A DNA stretch of 64,000 bases from Brevundimonas bullata (GCF_014207965.1 NZ_JACHLM010000004.1:1-64000), one strand, 5' to 3'. Counted from the first letter of the stretch, positions 51,548-61,319 are shown. Program-made: numbers and translations. The notes: generated from the letters alone by a model not told the origin.

Positions 51548-52636
51548 ATGGACGCGCCCCTCAAATCCCTGGATGGCGGGCGGACGCCTACGGCGCCCAC
51601 GGGCGCCGATCATTCTTTCATCCCTTCCAGCTTCGTGCCTGGCCAGGCCTCCTTCTGGCGGTGTCCGCATTGTCGAGGCGTGCTTGCATGCCGCAAGGAG
51701 ACCCTGGAGTGCCTGACGTGCGATGATCACTTTGGCCAGGTCGACGGCATCCCGGACCTTCGCATCCCGGGCGAGAGCTGGATTGATTTCGAAGAAGATT
51801 TGGCGATCGCCCGCGAGGTCGCGGCTATGGACCTTCCCCTGGAAGATCTGGTTCGCTCGATTTACGCCCGTCGCCCCGGATGGGAAGAGGGGCTGATCCG
51901 GTTGAGAACGCGCCAGGTCCTGGCGGCGCCCGAACGCCTTCACGAGGATGTGGCCGGCTGGCTCGCCGAGGCCACGTCTGAGGAAGCCTGGCTCGACCTT
52001 GGGTGCGGACCGGGCATGCTGCTGGCGGCCGCTGCGGACATGAAGCGGCCCGGATTCGGCATCGGCGTTGACGTGTCGATGACCTGGCTGGTTGTAGCCA
52101 AACGCCTGATCGCCGCGCACGGAGGAAGGCCGATCTTGGCCGCGGCGCTGGGAGAAGCCCTGCCCCTGGCTGACGGAACCCTGTCGGGCGTGGTCTCGCT
52201 CGATGTGATCGAACATGTCGATCGCCCAGACGTCTATCTTCGGGAGATCGACCGCGTCACCCGGCCGGGCGGACGCCTGGCGCTGAGCACGCCCAACCGG
52301 TTCAGCCTGGCGCCGGAACCGCACGTGATGGTGTGGGGCGTCGGCCTGCTGCCGCGCCGCTACCAGGCTCGCTACGTCGCTTGGCGGAGCGGCAAGGCCT
52401 ACGACTCCACATGTCTGATGGGCAGCTTCGGGCTCCGGCGGATATTGAAGCGCTGCACCCGCTTCGCATTCATGATCATCATCCCGCCCGTCCCGGAGGA
52501 GGAGGTCAGACGATTTTCCTCCACAAAGGCGATACTCGCACGCCTCTACAACCGCATGTCGGGCGCGGTCGCCTTGCGTGCGATCTTCTTGCTGATTGGC
52601 CCGTTCTTTAGGATCACCGGCGTCAAGGGGGCGTAG
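51548..52636 (+). CDS. SAM-dependent methyltransferase with N-terminal zinc-ribbon-like segment
   Basis: 362 residues. The N-terminus has [22 protein letters not shown], a Trm112/zinc-ribbon-like four-cysteine segment, then a class I methyltransferase: [15 protein letters not shown] (motif I), [34 protein letters not shown]. The substrate is unknown; the following acyltransferase gene suggests surface-glycan or small-molecule modification. AAAGGAG before ATG 51548 decides the start. Confidence 0.85.
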   Translation: MDAPLKSLDGGRTPTAPTGADHSFIPSSFVPGQASFWRCPHCRGVLACRKETLECLTCDDHFGQVDGIPDLRIPGESWIDFEEDLAIAREVAAMDLPLEDLVRSIYARRPGWEEGLIRLRTRQVLAAPERLHEDVAGWLAEATSEEAWLDLGCGPGMLLAAAADMKRPGFGIGVDVSMTWLVVAKRLIAAHGGRPILAAALGEALPLADGTLSGVVSLDVIEHVDRPDVYLREIDRVTRPGGRLALSTPNRFSLAPEPHVMVWGVGLLPRRYQARYVAWRSGKAYDSTCLMGSFGLRRILKRCTRFAFMIIIPPVPEEEVRRFSSTKAILARLYNRMSGAVALRAIFLLIGPFFRITGVKGA

Positions 52637-52677
52637 GACTTCCATCTGAGCCGCCCCATCGAGTTGGAGACATCAGA

Positions 52678-53265
52678 ATGACCTTCGGCGGACTTGCACG
52701 GGCGCTCGCGGGCGACCTCCGCCTGCAAACGACGCGACGCCTCCTGGGGCTCCGTGTCCGTTTGCGCCACCCGACGCTCATGAGCGATCCGACCGCCATC
52801 TGGGATTACGGCTTTCGCGACCTCGAAATCATCGAACTCGGCGAGCGCGTCAGCATAGGCGCCTATTCGGAGATCATCGTCTTCCGCCGGACGAAGCACA
52901 GCAGCCTTGAGGGACGGCTGACATTGGGCGACGGCGTGGTCATATCGACCGGCGTGAACCTCAGGGCCGCCGGCGGCGCGATAAGCGTAGGGGCCGGCTC
53001 CGCCATCAGCCAGCACTGCGTCGTCGTGGCGGCCAATCACCGCCTGGAGCCCGGCGCCGCCCGCATCCACACGGCCTGGGACGAAACCTGCTGCGGGGTC
53101 GAGATCGGAATGAACGTCTGGATCGGGGCCGGCTGCATCGTGCTGCCGGGCGCTCGTATCGGCGACAACGCCGTCATCGCCGCCGGAAGCGTAGTCCGAG
53201 GCGAGGTCCCGGCCGGAGAACTCTGGGGCGGCGTTCCCGCCAAATACATCAAAACGATCGAATAG
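52678..53265 (+). CDS. Hexapeptide-repeat acyltransferase
   Basis: 195 residues with a left-handed beta-helix acetyltransferase fold: isoleucine-patch repeats around [21 protein letters not shown] and [32 protein letters not shown], ending [10 protein letters not shown], as in the WbbJ/LacA families. The central AANHR histidine is catalytic in relatives. Follows the methyltransferase by 41 bases on the same strand, suggesting a two-gene unit for glycan decoration. Confidence 0.88.
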   Translation: MTFGGLARALAGDLRLQTTRRLLGLRVRLRHPTLMSDPTAIWDYGFRDLEIIELGERVSIGAYSEIIVFRRTKHSSLEGRLTLGDGVVISTGVNLRAAGGAISVGAGSAISQHCVVVAANHRLEPGAARIHTAWDETCCGVEIGMNVWIGAGCIVLPGARIGDNAVIAAGSVVRGEVPAGELWGGVPAKYIKTIE

Positions 53266-53292
53266 GCGGACGAACGTCCGCGACCACTATCC

Positions 53293-53523
53293 TCAATGCA
53301 GGCCTGACGCCTCTCTCGACTGAAGGATGGACTCGGCCGCGCGCGTCGCCGTGCGCCAGGCGGCGGTCTGTGATCTCGAGCTCCCAGAACTCAGGGTCAG
53401 CCCCTCGACATCGACAACCGCCCAGAGCCAGACTTCTGCCGGATCGAACCGGAGCTCAATCGCGAATTCGGACAGGTCCCTGGGCAGCATAGCCGGCTCG
53501 CTTCCTGGATTTCTCAGCTCCAT
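53293..53523 (-). CDS. Small hypothetical protein
   Basis: About 76 residues (MELRNPGSEPAMLPRDLSEF, WLWAVVDVEGLTLSSG, QTAAWRTATRAAESIL). Length, GC-rich third positions and mixed helix/strand pattern support a real gene; no family recognised. A longer start at 53535 is possible. Convergent with the acyltransferase. Confidence 0.45.
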   Translation of the reverse strand: MELRNPGSEPAMLPRDLSEFAIELRFDPAEVWLWAVVDVEGLTLSSGSSRSQTAAWRTATRAAESILQSREASGLH

Positions 53524-53599
53524 AGCAAGACGCACGCCGAGAACCGAGGTTCCCGACCCAGCGCCGTCGGCGGCGTCGCACGACCATATTTCCCGTCGG

Positions 53600-54859
53600 C
53601 TATGCAGCCTCTATGCTCAGGCCTCGCCGGATTGAAGGGACGGGGGCTCCCACCGCCAGAACCACGTCCTTCATCGAGGTCGCAGGGTTCGCCAGCAGGT
53701 CGGTGTCCACCGGCGTGCCCTTCCCTATCAATTGACGCCCGCCCATGAACTCGGCCGGGGCGCTGACCGCCTCTACGCAGACGATGCGGTCGCCGTTCAG
53801 GTGGAAGACGGCGAAGGCGCCGCTGGCCGGATCACCGCGCACGACCTGACGGTCTGCGTCGAAAGGCAGGCCTGCGATCTGCAGCTTGACGTCGTACTGG
53901 TCAGACCAGAACCACGGCACTTCGGCCGCTGGAGCCGCGCGGCCGACGATGGCGGCGGCGGCCTGCTTGGCCTGCTCCAGGGCGTTGGGCACGCTCTCCA
54001 ACCGGTGCATCCGCCCGCCGTGGACCGGGATTGGGCGATGGGTCACGTCGCCGATGGCGTAGATCGACGGGTCGGCAGTGCGGGCGTTCTCATCCACCAC
54101 CACGCCGTTCTCGCACGCCAGGCCCGCAGTCCGCGCCAGGGCTTCGCGCGCCAGGGCGCCGACGCCGACGAGCAGCGCGTCGGCCGCGATCAGGCTCCCG
54201 TCCGCCAACCGCACGCCGTCGTCCTCGAAGCCCGAGACCTCGGCGCCGGTCAGGATTTCGACGCCGCGGGCCCGGTGATAGTCGGTGAAGAAGGCCGACA
54301 GGGTTTCCGACGCCACCCGGGCCAGCACCCGGTCCATGCGCTCGATCACCACGGCCTCGGCGCCCAGGGCGCGGGCCGAAGCCGCCGCCTCCAGCCCGAC
54401 ATAGCCGCCGCCGACCACGGCCAGCCGCTTACCCGGAGCCAGGGCGGCCTTCAGCCGCTCGGCGTCCTCGAGCGTGCGCAGCTCCATCAGATCGGGCCGG
54501 TCCGCGCCGGGAATGGCCAGTTTGCGCGCCATCGACCCCGTGGCCAGGATCAGCACGTCATAGGGTTCGACCGCGCCGTCGGCGAAGCTCACGGTATTGC
54601 CCGCCGCGTCGATGGCGGTGGCGGTGACGCCGGTGCGCAGGTCGATCTTCTGCTCGGTGTAGAAGCTCTCGGGACGCAGCAGCAGGTCCTCCAGACCCGC
54701 CTCCCCCTTCAGCCAGGCCTTGGACAGGGGCGGCCGCTGATAGGGCGCCGCCGCCTCCTCGCCCGCCAGGACGATCTCGCCCTCGAACCCATACTGTCTC
54801 AGCAGCGCCGCCGCCGAGCCCCCCGCGTGTCCCGCGCCGATAATCAGAACCTTGGTCAT
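53600..54859 (-). CDS. FAD-dependent ferredoxin reductase-like oxidoreductase
   Basis: About 419 residues. FAD motif VLIIGAGHAGGSAAALLRQYG at the start, NAD motif VVGGGYVGLEAAASARALG about 150, YAIGDVTHRP near 275, and the C-terminal reductase domain (EVPWFWSDQYDVKLQIAG). This is the rhodocoxin/putidaredoxin reductase family, which passes electrons from NAD(P)H to a [2Fe-2S] ferredoxin. No ferredoxin or oxygenase gene is adjacent. ATG 54859 starts the FAD motif; 54871 is the alternative. Follows the GntR regulator gene on the same strand. Confidence 0.9.
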   Translation of the reverse strand: MTKVLIIGAGHAGGSAAALLRQYGFEGEIVLAGEEAAAPYQRPPLSKAWLKGEAGLEDLLLRPESFYTEQKIDLRTGVTATAIDAAGNTVSFADGAVEPYDVLILATGSMARKLAIPGADRPDLMELRTLEDAERLKAALAPGKRLAVVGGGYVGLEAAASARALGAEAVVIERMDRVLARVASETLSAFFTDYHRARGVEILTGAEVSGFEDDGVRLADGSLIAADALLVGVGALAREALARTAGLACENGVVVDENARTADPSIYAIGDVTHRPIPVHGGRMHRLESVPNALEQAKQAAAAIVGRAAPAAEVPWFWSDQYDVKLQIAGLPFDADRQVVRGDPASGAFAVFHLNGDRIVCVEAVSAPAEFMGGRQLIGKGTPVDTDLLANPATSMKDVVLAVGAPVPSIRRGLSIEAA

Positions 54860-54996
54860 GATTGGAGACATTGAGCCCCTGCTTTCTCATTCCACATTTT
54901 CATCGGAAGCCACGCCCCTCGGCGCGATCCCAGATCGCCCGGGGGCCCGCCACGCACGGTCCCGCCTGGACCGCCAAATCTTCGATCAGGAGGCCG

Positions 54997-55752
54997 TCAG
55001 GACGCGGCGTCCCCTGGGTCGGCGACCTGGTCCAAAGCCTCTTCGGGGGTCGAGGACGCGAACCGCGCGCCGAGATCATAGGCCTCCCCCGGAAAGGTCA
55101 GTCGGACGAAGGTGATGCGTTCCGCGCGCCGCCAGGTCCGCCGTTCGAGAGACAGGCAGGCGGCCGCAGGGTCCACCCCGAGGGTCAGCGCGGTGGCGCG
55201 GGACACGTTGACGGCCCGGATTCTGTGCTCGGCTTCCGTCCAGGGAACGCGCTCCAGCAGCCATGTGCCGGGCGGAACCCCGGAAAAATCGGCGTCTCGA
55301 GCCTGAGGCACGGAGGCCAGGCTGATCAACCGTTCCTCGAGCGCGAAAGGACGACCGCTGCTGCGGTGGAGGCAGCGCAACTCGATCACCTCGCCGGATG
55401 CGGCGAGTGCGAGTTCTTCCGCGTCCCGCTTGTGCGCGGCCCGGACCTTCCGGGACAGGAGTTCGAAATCATAGGGTTCGCCGCGATTGAGAATCTCGGC
55501 CTGTATGTCCGGGATATCCAGCACGAAGGAATGTATCCGCGGCCGCGCCACAAAGGACCCGAAGCGTCGACGGCGTATGATCATGCCCCGTTCCGCCAGC
55601 GGCGCGAGGGCCTTGTTCACGGTCATGCGCGAACAACCATACTCCTCCATCAGCTCATGCTCGAAGGGGATGCGGAACCCCGGAGACCATTCGCCCGACA
55701 GAATGCGCTCGGCGATGTCGGAGCGGATGCGTCGGTGGAGCGTGAGATCCAT
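54997..55752 (-). CDS. GntR-family regulator (HutC/UTRA type)
   Basis: About 251 residues. An N-terminal winged helix (HRRIRSDIAERILSGEWSPGFRIPFEHELMEEYGCSRMTVNKAL) is followed by a UTRA ligand domain (LRCLHRSSGRPFALEERLISLASVPQARD, LERVPWTEAEHRIRAVN). HutC-type proteins repress histidine or urocanate genes; the ligand here is not proven. GGGAGGAA before ATG 55752 decides the start. A TGTATATACA palindrome upstream of the receptor at 60.15 kb is its likely target. Confidence 0.87.
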   Translation of the reverse strand: MDLTLHRRIRSDIAERILSGEWSPGFRIPFEHELMEEYGCSRMTVNKALAPLAERGMIIRRRRFGSFVARPRIHSFVLDIPDIQAEILNRGEPYDFELLSRKVRAAHKRDAEELALAASGEVIELRCLHRSSGRPFALEERLISLASVPQARDADFSGVPPGTWLLERVPWTEAEHRIRAVNVSRATALTLGVDPAAACLSLERRTWRRAERITFVRLTFPGEAYDLGARFASSTPEEALDQVADPGDAAS

Positions 55753-55832
55753 GGAGACGTTCCTCCCCGTCATGTCCGTTAGTCGGGCCAAGCTTCAGCT
55801 TGGGTCGCATTGGCCGTCAACCCAACCGGAAG

Positions 55833-55859
55833 GCGCCGGGGCGCAGAACGCCCCGGCGC
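55833..55859 (-). terminator. Terminator hairpin after the PepSY genes
   Basis: Perfect 11-bp stem GCGCCGGGGCG / CGCCCCGGCGC with loop CAGAA, five bases beyond the PepSY stop at 55864. It separates the receptor-PepSY operon from the regulator gene. Confidence 0.6.
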
Positions 55860-55863
55860 GGTC

Positions 55864-56583
55864 TTAACGGCGGCGCTGCAGCCATTCGATCCCATCGTGG
55901 ATGTAGGCGAAGTCCTGGCGTCGGAAGGCGCTGAACAGCATGATGAAGCCGCTCAAAGCCAGCCACAGACATCCGGTGGCGATGATGATGATCAACGGAT
56001 GATTGAAGCTCTGGCGATCCGTGTAATCCATGATGTGGATCATCCAGAAGAAGTCCCAGAGCCGCCACGTATTGGTCTTGGCGCCGGCGACCTCGCCCGT
56101 GACGGCGTTCAGGATCAGGGTCGTCCTTTCCTTGTCCGCGAACTCAACCCGCCAGGCCGGAAGCGCGAAGTCGCGAGTTTCAAGCGTGGGTTTTTCGACC
56201 AGCGACACGGAGGTTACGGACGCAGAACCGTTGAAGGAGGCGACCGCCAGCTTCTTGGCGCGGGCGTCGTCGATGATCACACGGCGGCCGTCCACCGGAT
56301 CGACCAGCTGGATGCCGCTGGGCGTCGTGGCGGCATAGACCCAGGCGTCGTGGAGAGGACGCAGCTCCAGCCTGGAGATCGGCTGCCCCACCGCTTGGGC
56401 CACCTCGGACAGGGGCAGCAGGACGGCAGGCGCCGGAGAAGGCGCGACATGGACGATGGACTGGTCGCCGGCCACCTTGCGATGATCAATCAGGGCCATG
56501 GCGGCGCCGCTGATGGCCCAGAGCAGGAACTGAAGACCGAGGACCAGGCCGAACCATTTGTGCAGTCTGCGGATTAGAAACAT
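55864..56583 (-). CDS. PepSY domain membrane protein
   Basis: 239 residues. N-terminal helix after MFLIRRLHKWFGLVLGLQFLLWAISGAAMAL, a periplasmic PepSY-like region (WRVEFADKERTTLILNAVTGEVAGAKTNTWRLWDFFWMIHIMDY), and a C-terminal helix (LIIIIATGCLWLALSGFIMLF). The WxxFDFxWMxHIMD motif is shared with the next gene upstream; both are about half the size of PepSY-TM proteins and probably act as a pair with the TonB receptor. Confidence 0.85.
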   Translation of the reverse strand: MFLIRRLHKWFGLVLGLQFLLWAISGAAMALIDHRKVAGDQSIVHVAPSPAPAVLLPLSEVAQAVGQPISRLELRPLHDAWVYAATTPSGIQLVDPVDGRRVIIDDARAKKLAVASFNGSASVTSVSLVEKPTLETRDFALPAWRVEFADKERTTLILNAVTGEVAGAKTNTWRLWDFFWMIHIMDYTDRQSFNHPLIIIIATGCLWLALSGFIMLFSAFRRQDFAYIHDGIEWLQRRR

Positions 56584-56593
56584 CTGATGATCC

Positions 56594-57304
56594 TCAGGCT
56601 GCGGCTTTGCGCACGCGGCGCTTGCGGCGGAAGCTGTAGAGCAGGAGCCAGGCCCCGGTGAGGGAGGTCGCCACCATCATCCAGGTCGCGATCTTCAGCA
56701 GGAGATTGTTGACGTTGTCGCGGGTCTCATAGTCCATGATGTGGAACATCCAGACGAAGTCGAACGTGCGCCACAGGTCATGGCGCTTGGCCACGAGTTC
56801 GCCGGTCTGGGGCGAAATATAGAGGGTGGGCCGCCACAGGCCTTCGAACTGCACTCGCCAGATCGGCGCGGGACGTCCCCTGATCTCACCAGGGATTTCG
56901 TACAGCAACTCCATCTCACGAACGCCGCCGTCGCCGGCGTAGAACTGCTCGGCGCGTTGCCGGGCGCCGGCTTCGTCGATCAGGGGCAATTTCTCGCCGG
57001 ACCGGGCGTCGAACAGCGACCGGCCGCTCGTCTGGCTGACGATGTAGACCGGCTGTCCGAGCTGTTGGTCGAGACGCAGGCTCTGGGCCCCGCCGGCGTT
57101 TTTCACAATGACCGCAGGATCGACCAGGCCCCCCATGGAGATCGGCTCAGCGACGGGTGTCCGCACGAGATGATCGCCATGGATGATGTCGATATGGACG
57201 GCGGTCATGTAGAGGCCGCTCACGACCCAGAACAGGGCCTGAACGCCGATGATCAGCGCAAGCCACTTGTGGGCTTTTCGCGCTACGGAAGGCCAGCGCA
57301 CCAT
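56594..57304 (-). CDS. PepSY domain membrane protein (paralogue)
   Basis: 236 residues with the same plan as its downstream neighbour: N-terminal helix (KAHKWLALIIGVQALFWVVSGLYM), PepSY region (IWRVQFEGLWRPTLYISPQTGELVAKRHDLWRTFDFVWMFHIMDY) and C-terminal helix (LLLKIATWMMVATSLTGAWLLLY). It lies ten bases before the second PepSY gene and 79 bases after the receptor, separated by a hairpin. Likely part of inner-membrane handling of the receptor's substrate. Confidence 0.85.
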   Translation of the reverse strand: MVRWPSVARKAHKWLALIIGVQALFWVVSGLYMTAVHIDIIHGDHLVRTPVAEPISMGGLVDPAVIVKNAGGAQSLRLDQQLGQPVYIVSQTSGRSLFDARSGEKLPLIDEAGARQRAEQFYAGDGGVREMELLYEIPGEIRGRPAPIWRVQFEGLWRPTLYISPQTGELVAKRHDLWRTFDFVWMFHIMDYETRDNVNNLLLKIATWMMVATSLTGAWLLLYSFRRKRRVRKAAA

Positions 57305-57331
57305 TTGATACTCACTGATTGGAGGGCGGGG

Positions 57332-57368
57332 AAACGCCGGGCGGGGCCACTGGGGACGCCCGGCGTTT
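57332..57368 (-). terminator. Hairpin between TonB receptor and PepSY genes
   Basis: Stem AAACGCCGGGC / GCCCGGCGTTT (11 bp, perfect) with a 15-base loop. On the minus strand it ends GTTTCCCC. Located between receptor and PepSY genes it could reduce read-through, giving more receptor than PepSY protein. Confidence 0.5.
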
Positions 57369-57382
57369 CTCTATGTCGAAGA

Positions 57383-60073
57383 CTAGTTGAACTGGTAGGT
57401 CAGGCGGACATAGCCGCGCCGCCCCAGCAGGTCGTAGGTCATGGTGTCGGTGTTGCCGTCGGTCCAGCTCTGGATGAACGGCGCCTTCTTGTCGAAGAGG
57501 TTGTCGATGCCGAAGGCGATGTCGGCCTTCTCCCCCAGGCGATAGGCGAACTGGGCGTTGTGGTAGAAGAGGTTCGGCGTCTCGTAGCCGATATCCCCCG
57601 GCGCGGCGTTGAAGTCCGTGGCCTTGCCGATCAGTTGCACCGAATAGGTGGCGGTCCAGCGGTCGTCGACAACCGAGGCGCTGACGTTCGAACGCCAGTG
57701 GGGGTAGCCGCCATTGCCGCCGCCGATATGGCCGTCGAAGATGATCGGATCGGCGCCCAGGAAGGGCGTGACGACATATTCGCCGAGATAGGTGGTGTTC
57801 CAGTCGATGCTGGCGCGGCGTTCGCCGAGATCAAAGGCGTAGCGTGCGCCGATGTCGACGCCCTTCATGGTTTCCAGGCCGGCGTTGGTCGGCTGGGCCG
57901 AGAGGAAGTTCACCTCGCCGGTCAGAGGACTGCGGGTGAAGTTGTTCGGGCCGCAGAAGGGGTGGTTCATCCCCGGCGAGGCGTAGCAGATGGCCAGCTT
58001 GGTGGAGCCGGGGATGGAGCGGATGGCGTCCTCGACCTTGATGTCGAAATAGTCGACGGTCAGGGACAGGCCCTTCACCTGTTCAGGCTGCCAGACCAGG
58101 CCCAGGGTCAGGGTCTCGGCCGTTTCGGGCGAAAGCTTCTGATTGCCGCCGACCGTGGTCAGGACCGTGTTGCCGAGCTGCACATAGCCGGCCGGCACGC
58201 CGGAAGCCTGGCAGTTGGCGATCAGTGTCGCGTTCCCGCTGGTGCTGTAGCGGCTGCACGGATCAGTCGTCGTCAGATTGCCCTCTGCAACGCCGCCGAA
58301 CAGCTCAGGCACGCTGGGAATCCGGAAGCCGGTGCCGAAGGTGGCTCGCAGGCGCAGGCTGTCTACGACGCTCCAGTTCAGACCCAGCTTGTAGGTGGTG
58401 TTGCCGCCGAACAGGTCATAGTCCGAATAGCGGACGGCCGCGTCGAGCTCGAGCCTTTGGATGAAGGGCAGGTCGGCCAGGAGCGGCGCGGACAGCTCGA
58501 CATAGGCTTCCTTGGCCTTGGTCTCGCCGGCGATGGGGTCCTGCTGGTTGGTGTTGGCGATGCCCAGAACGGTCAGGGCGTCCGGATCGCGCCAGCCCTT
58601 TTCCTCGCGGTAGACGAGGCCCGCGGCGGCGGCGAGCGGGCCGGCCGGGAGCTGGAGCACGGTGCCGGTGACATCCAGCGTGATGCTGCGCTGCTCATTC
58701 CCGCCGGTGTCGCGCGAGGTGAAGAGGATGTAGTCGAGCGCTTCCTGGCTCAGGTCGCCGGCGCCCAGGTAGTCGGCGCAAGGGATGGCCGCACCCGCCG
58801 CGTTGCTGCAGACGGCGGTGTTCAGGGTTTCGCCGACCCGCTGCAGGTTGGCGATATTCGTCATCCCGTCGACGCCCGTGTTGCGCCCCCAGTTGACGGC
58901 GGCTTCCCAGGTCCAGTCGCCCGCGATGGCGCCACGGGCGCCGCCGACGAACCGATAGGTGTCGGTCTCCTGGAAGAAGTGACGCGGCCCGGGTTCGGCG
59001 AGACGGCGCGCAATGAGGGTGATGTCCTCGCCGGTCGGATTGGTCGGGTGGGTCGCCGCAATCTTCAGGTTCCGCAGGGCGCCGGGCGCTGCGAGCTGGT
59101 TGCTTTCCCTGTGGGTGAAGAAGACCTCGCCGAAGAGGCTGACCGTGTCCGTCAGCTGGTAATCGGCCAGGAAGGCCGTGCTGATGCGCTCGATCGGCGA
59201 CACGGCGTTGAGGAAGGGGTTGCCGTTATAGTTATGCTTGGCGGCGTTGTAGGGCTCGAAGAAGTCCCCGTCTCCGCCCGGTATCTGGTTGAAGTTGATC
59301 TGCTGGCCGTTGGGCAGCACGGCCCGACCGCCGAGCGTCGTCGCGCTCGAGACGCAGGCCAGCTTGCCGTCGATCTCGCCCAGGCCGCAGGGCGCGCGGC
59401 TGGCCAGGTTGACGGCTTCGGTCTTCTGGTAGGTCAGGGCGGCGGTGACGCCGCCGCGGTCGCCCCGCATGCCCCACAACAGGTCGAAGGTCAGGTCGTC
59501 GCCGTCGCCCTCGTCAGTGACGCCGTATTTGCTGGAGACCTTGAGGCCTTCAAAGTCATTGATGGTGACGATGTTGACCACGCCGGCGACCGCGTCGGCG
59601 CCGTAGATGGCGGAGGCGCCATCCTTGAGCACGTCCATGCGGCCGATGATGGCGGTCGGGATCATGTTCAGATCCGGGGCGCTGTTCGCGCCCGTCCCGC
59701 CATTGACGACCCGCCGGCCGTTGATCAGCGTCAGGGTCCGATTGATGCCCAGGCCGCGCAGATTGACCTGCGCCGTGCCGTAGCCGTTGCCGGTCCAATA
59801 GGAGTTCGTCTGGTTGCCGGCGGCGCCCGCAGAGGAGGGCAGACGCTGCAGCAGAGCCTCCACATTGGTGATCCCGGTCCGCTCGATATCCTCGCCGGTC
59901 ACCACGGTTGCAGGCCCGACCCCGGTAATGTCCTGACGCTTGATCCGACTGCCGGTGACGACGATTTCGCCAACGCTGGTCGTCTCGGCCTCCTGCGCCG
60001 ATGCGGGCAATCCGCACATGGCGGCTGTGACTGCCGCACCTGCGAACAAAAGCCTCTTTTTCATGCGATTCAT
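57383..60073 (-). CDS. TonB-dependent receptor
   Basis: 896 residues. Signal peptide (KKRLLFAGAAVTAAMCGLPASAQ), TonB-box/plug start EIVVTGSRIKRQDITG, plug motifs LRGLGINRTLTLINGRRVV and DVLKDGASAIYGADAVAGVVNI, then a barrel with cysteine pairs in extracellular loops (APCGLGEIDGKLACVSS; DPCSRYS; ANCQASG) and a typical end RRGYVRLTYQFN. The GSRIKR family is expanded in Caulobacterales for peptides, sugars or amino-acid derivatives. Linked to two PepSY genes and a HutC-like regulator, so the ligand may be a metal chelate or histidine-related compound; not established. Confidence 0.92.
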   Translation of the reverse strand: MNRMKKRLLFAGAAVTAAMCGLPASAQEAETTSVGEIVVTGSRIKRQDITGVGPATVVTGEDIERTGITNVEALLQRLPSSAGAAGNQTNSYWTGNGYGTAQVNLRGLGINRTLTLINGRRVVNGGTGANSAPDLNMIPTAIIGRMDVLKDGASAIYGADAVAGVVNIVTINDFEGLKVSSKYGVTDEGDGDDLTFDLLWGMRGDRGGVTAALTYQKTEAVNLASRAPCGLGEIDGKLACVSSATTLGGRAVLPNGQQINFNQIPGGDGDFFEPYNAAKHNYNGNPFLNAVSPIERISTAFLADYQLTDTVSLFGEVFFTHRESNQLAAPGALRNLKIAATHPTNPTGEDITLIARRLAEPGPRHFFQETDTYRFVGGARGAIAGDWTWEAAVNWGRNTGVDGMTNIANLQRVGETLNTAVCSNAAGAAIPCADYLGAGDLSQEALDYILFTSRDTGGNEQRSITLDVTGTVLQLPAGPLAAAAGLVYREEKGWRDPDALTVLGIANTNQQDPIAGETKAKEAYVELSAPLLADLPFIQRLELDAAVRYSDYDLFGGNTTYKLGLNWSVVDSLRLRATFGTGFRIPSVPELFGGVAEGNLTTTDPCSRYSTSGNATLIANCQASGVPAGYVQLGNTVLTTVGGNQKLSPETAETLTLGLVWQPEQVKGLSLTVDYFDIKVEDAIRSIPGSTKLAICYASPGMNHPFCGPNNFTRSPLTGEVNFLSAQPTNAGLETMKGVDIGARYAFDLGERRASIDWNTTYLGEYVVTPFLGADPIIFDGHIGGGNGGYPHWRSNVSASVVDDRWTATYSVQLIGKATDFNAAPGDIGYETPNLFYHNAQFAYRLGEKADIAFGIDNLFDKKAPFIQSWTDGNTDTMTYDLLGRRGYVRLTYQFN

Positions 60074-60153
60074 GGTTCATTCCCCTCGCGTTCGGCCCAG
60101 ACGAACCGGTCCTGCCTGATCACGTTCCGGTCGGGCGCTGAGGGAGTCAACTC

Positions 60154-60165
60154 ATGTATATACAT
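60154..60165. promoter_or_regulatory. ATGTATATACAT palindrome, likely GntR/HutC operator
   Basis: Perfect 12-bp palindrome 81 bases upstream of the TonB receptor. HutC-type regulators bind TGTAT/ATACA-like palindromes, and such a regulator is encoded 4.4 kb downstream in the same gene group. The rest of 60074-60532 is AT-richer than the surroundings and has no gene. Confidence 0.5.
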
Positions 60166-60532
60166 ATGAAGGCGGCCAATCCTTCACGTTTCATGCCCGT
60201 ATTCGCCAGAATTGCGCAAAATAATGACGCATTTCACACACAATAAACACAGATTCGTCACCTCGTTGGTGAGCGCGGGTAGGACGTAACTATTTTACGA
60301 CGCACCAAATGATGACGGCCGCACTCATTGTGCGATGCAAAATTTCTTACTCGCCCCCGTACTGGCCAATACGCATTCACGAGACCCCTACCCTCGAATT
60401 AATTAGGTTGGCGCGGGATTATTTTTCGGCAGGCCGCGAAGGGGAGTCTCCGCTGCGGACCTCATGGCGGATTCGCGGCCGGTGCCAATCGGACCAGACC
60501 CACAGGCCGAAGGGCCGACTTGCGCCCTCTAA

Positions 60533-60554
60533 TAATTCCATTATCTTGGAATTA
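60533..60554 (+). promoter_or_regulatory. ArsR operator overlapping the arsR start
   Basis: Perfect eight-base inverted repeat TAATTCCA / TGGAATTA separated by six bases, ending at the A of the arsR ATG. The position implies strong autorepression and a very short or absent leader; only a weak GGA precedes the ATG. Confidence 0.6.
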
Positions 60555-60889
60555 TGGAATCAGAACCCGCCATCCTCGCCCTTGCCGCCCTGGCGCAGCC
60601 CACGCGCCTGGAGACCTTCCGCCTGCTGGTCCGGCACGAGCCCGAGGGCCTGCCCGCCGGCGAGATCGCGGACGCGCTGGCGGTGCCGGCCAACACCATG
60701 TCGGCGCACCTGGGCGTCCTGTCGCGGGCCGGACTGATCAGTTCGGAGCGCCGCAGCCGTTCGATCATCTATCGGGCGGACCTGGATCGCCTCCAGGCGC
60801 TGGTCCTGTTCCTGCTGAAGGACTGCTGCCAGGGCCGTGCCGAGTTGTGCGAGCCGCTACTGGCTGAACTCAACCCCTGCCGCACCTGA
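60554..60889 (+). CDS. arsR: ArsR-family metalloregulator
   Basis: 111 residues, winged helix with LALAALAQPTRLETFRLLVRHEPEGLPAGEIADAL and NTMSAHLGVLSRAGLISSER. The classical ELCVCDL cysteine motif is absent; instead a C-terminal pair DCCQGRAELC and NPC offers Cys ligands, as in ArsR types with C-terminal As(III) sites. Represses the ars operon it heads. Co-oriented with arsC eight bases downstream. Confidence 0.9.
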   Translation: MESEPAILALAALAQPTRLETFRLLVRHEPEGLPAGEIADALAVPANTMSAHLGVLSRAGLISSERRSRSIIYRADLDRLQALVLFLLKDCCQGRAELCEPLLAELNPCRT

Positions 60890-60896
60890 GGCTCCC

Positions 60897-61319
60897 ATGG
60901 ACGTCGTCATCTACCACAACCCTGCCTGCGGGACGTCGCGCAACGCCCTGGCCCTGATCCGCCATGCCGGGATTGAGCCTCATGTCGTCGAGTATCTGAA
61001 GACGCCGCCCAGCCGCGGAATGATCCTGGAGTTGGTCGAGCGCATGGGCGTCCCGCTGCGCAGCCTGCTGCGCGAGAAGGGCATGCCCTTCGCCGAACTG
61101 GGCCTCGGCGATCCCGACCTGACCGATGACCAGCTGCTGGACGCCGTCGAGGCGCATCCGATCCTGCTGAACCGCCCCATCGTGGTGTCCCCGCTGGGGG
61201 TGAAGCTGTGCCGGCCGTCCGAGGCGGTTCTCGACCTTCTGCCGCCCGAGGGCCTGAAGCCCTTCACCAAGGAGGACGGCGAGGTCGTCATCGACGCCGA
61301 GGGCCGGAGGGTCCGCTGA
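60897..61319 (+). CDS. arsC: Glutaredoxin-dependent arsenate reductase
   Basis: 140 residues. ArsC of the E. coli R773 type: [18 protein letters not shown] with the catalytic Cys, [21 protein letters not shown] with the arginines that bind arsenate. It converts arsenate to arsenite for Acr3 export. ATG 60897; its TGA overlaps the acr3 ATG (TGATG). Confidence 0.94.
   Translation: MDVVIYHNPACGTSRNALALIRHAGIEPHVVEYLKTPPSRGMILELVERMGVPLRSLLREKGMPFAELGLGDPDLTDDQLLDAVEAHPILLNRPIVVSPLGVKLCRPSEAVLDLLPPEGLKPFTKEDGEVVIDAEGRRVR

Noticed and set aside
56741..60169. 1142-codon plus-strand open frame
   Set aside because: It is antisense to the PepSY gene and TonB receptor, whose motifs are clear; the long frame comes from GC-rich codon bias.
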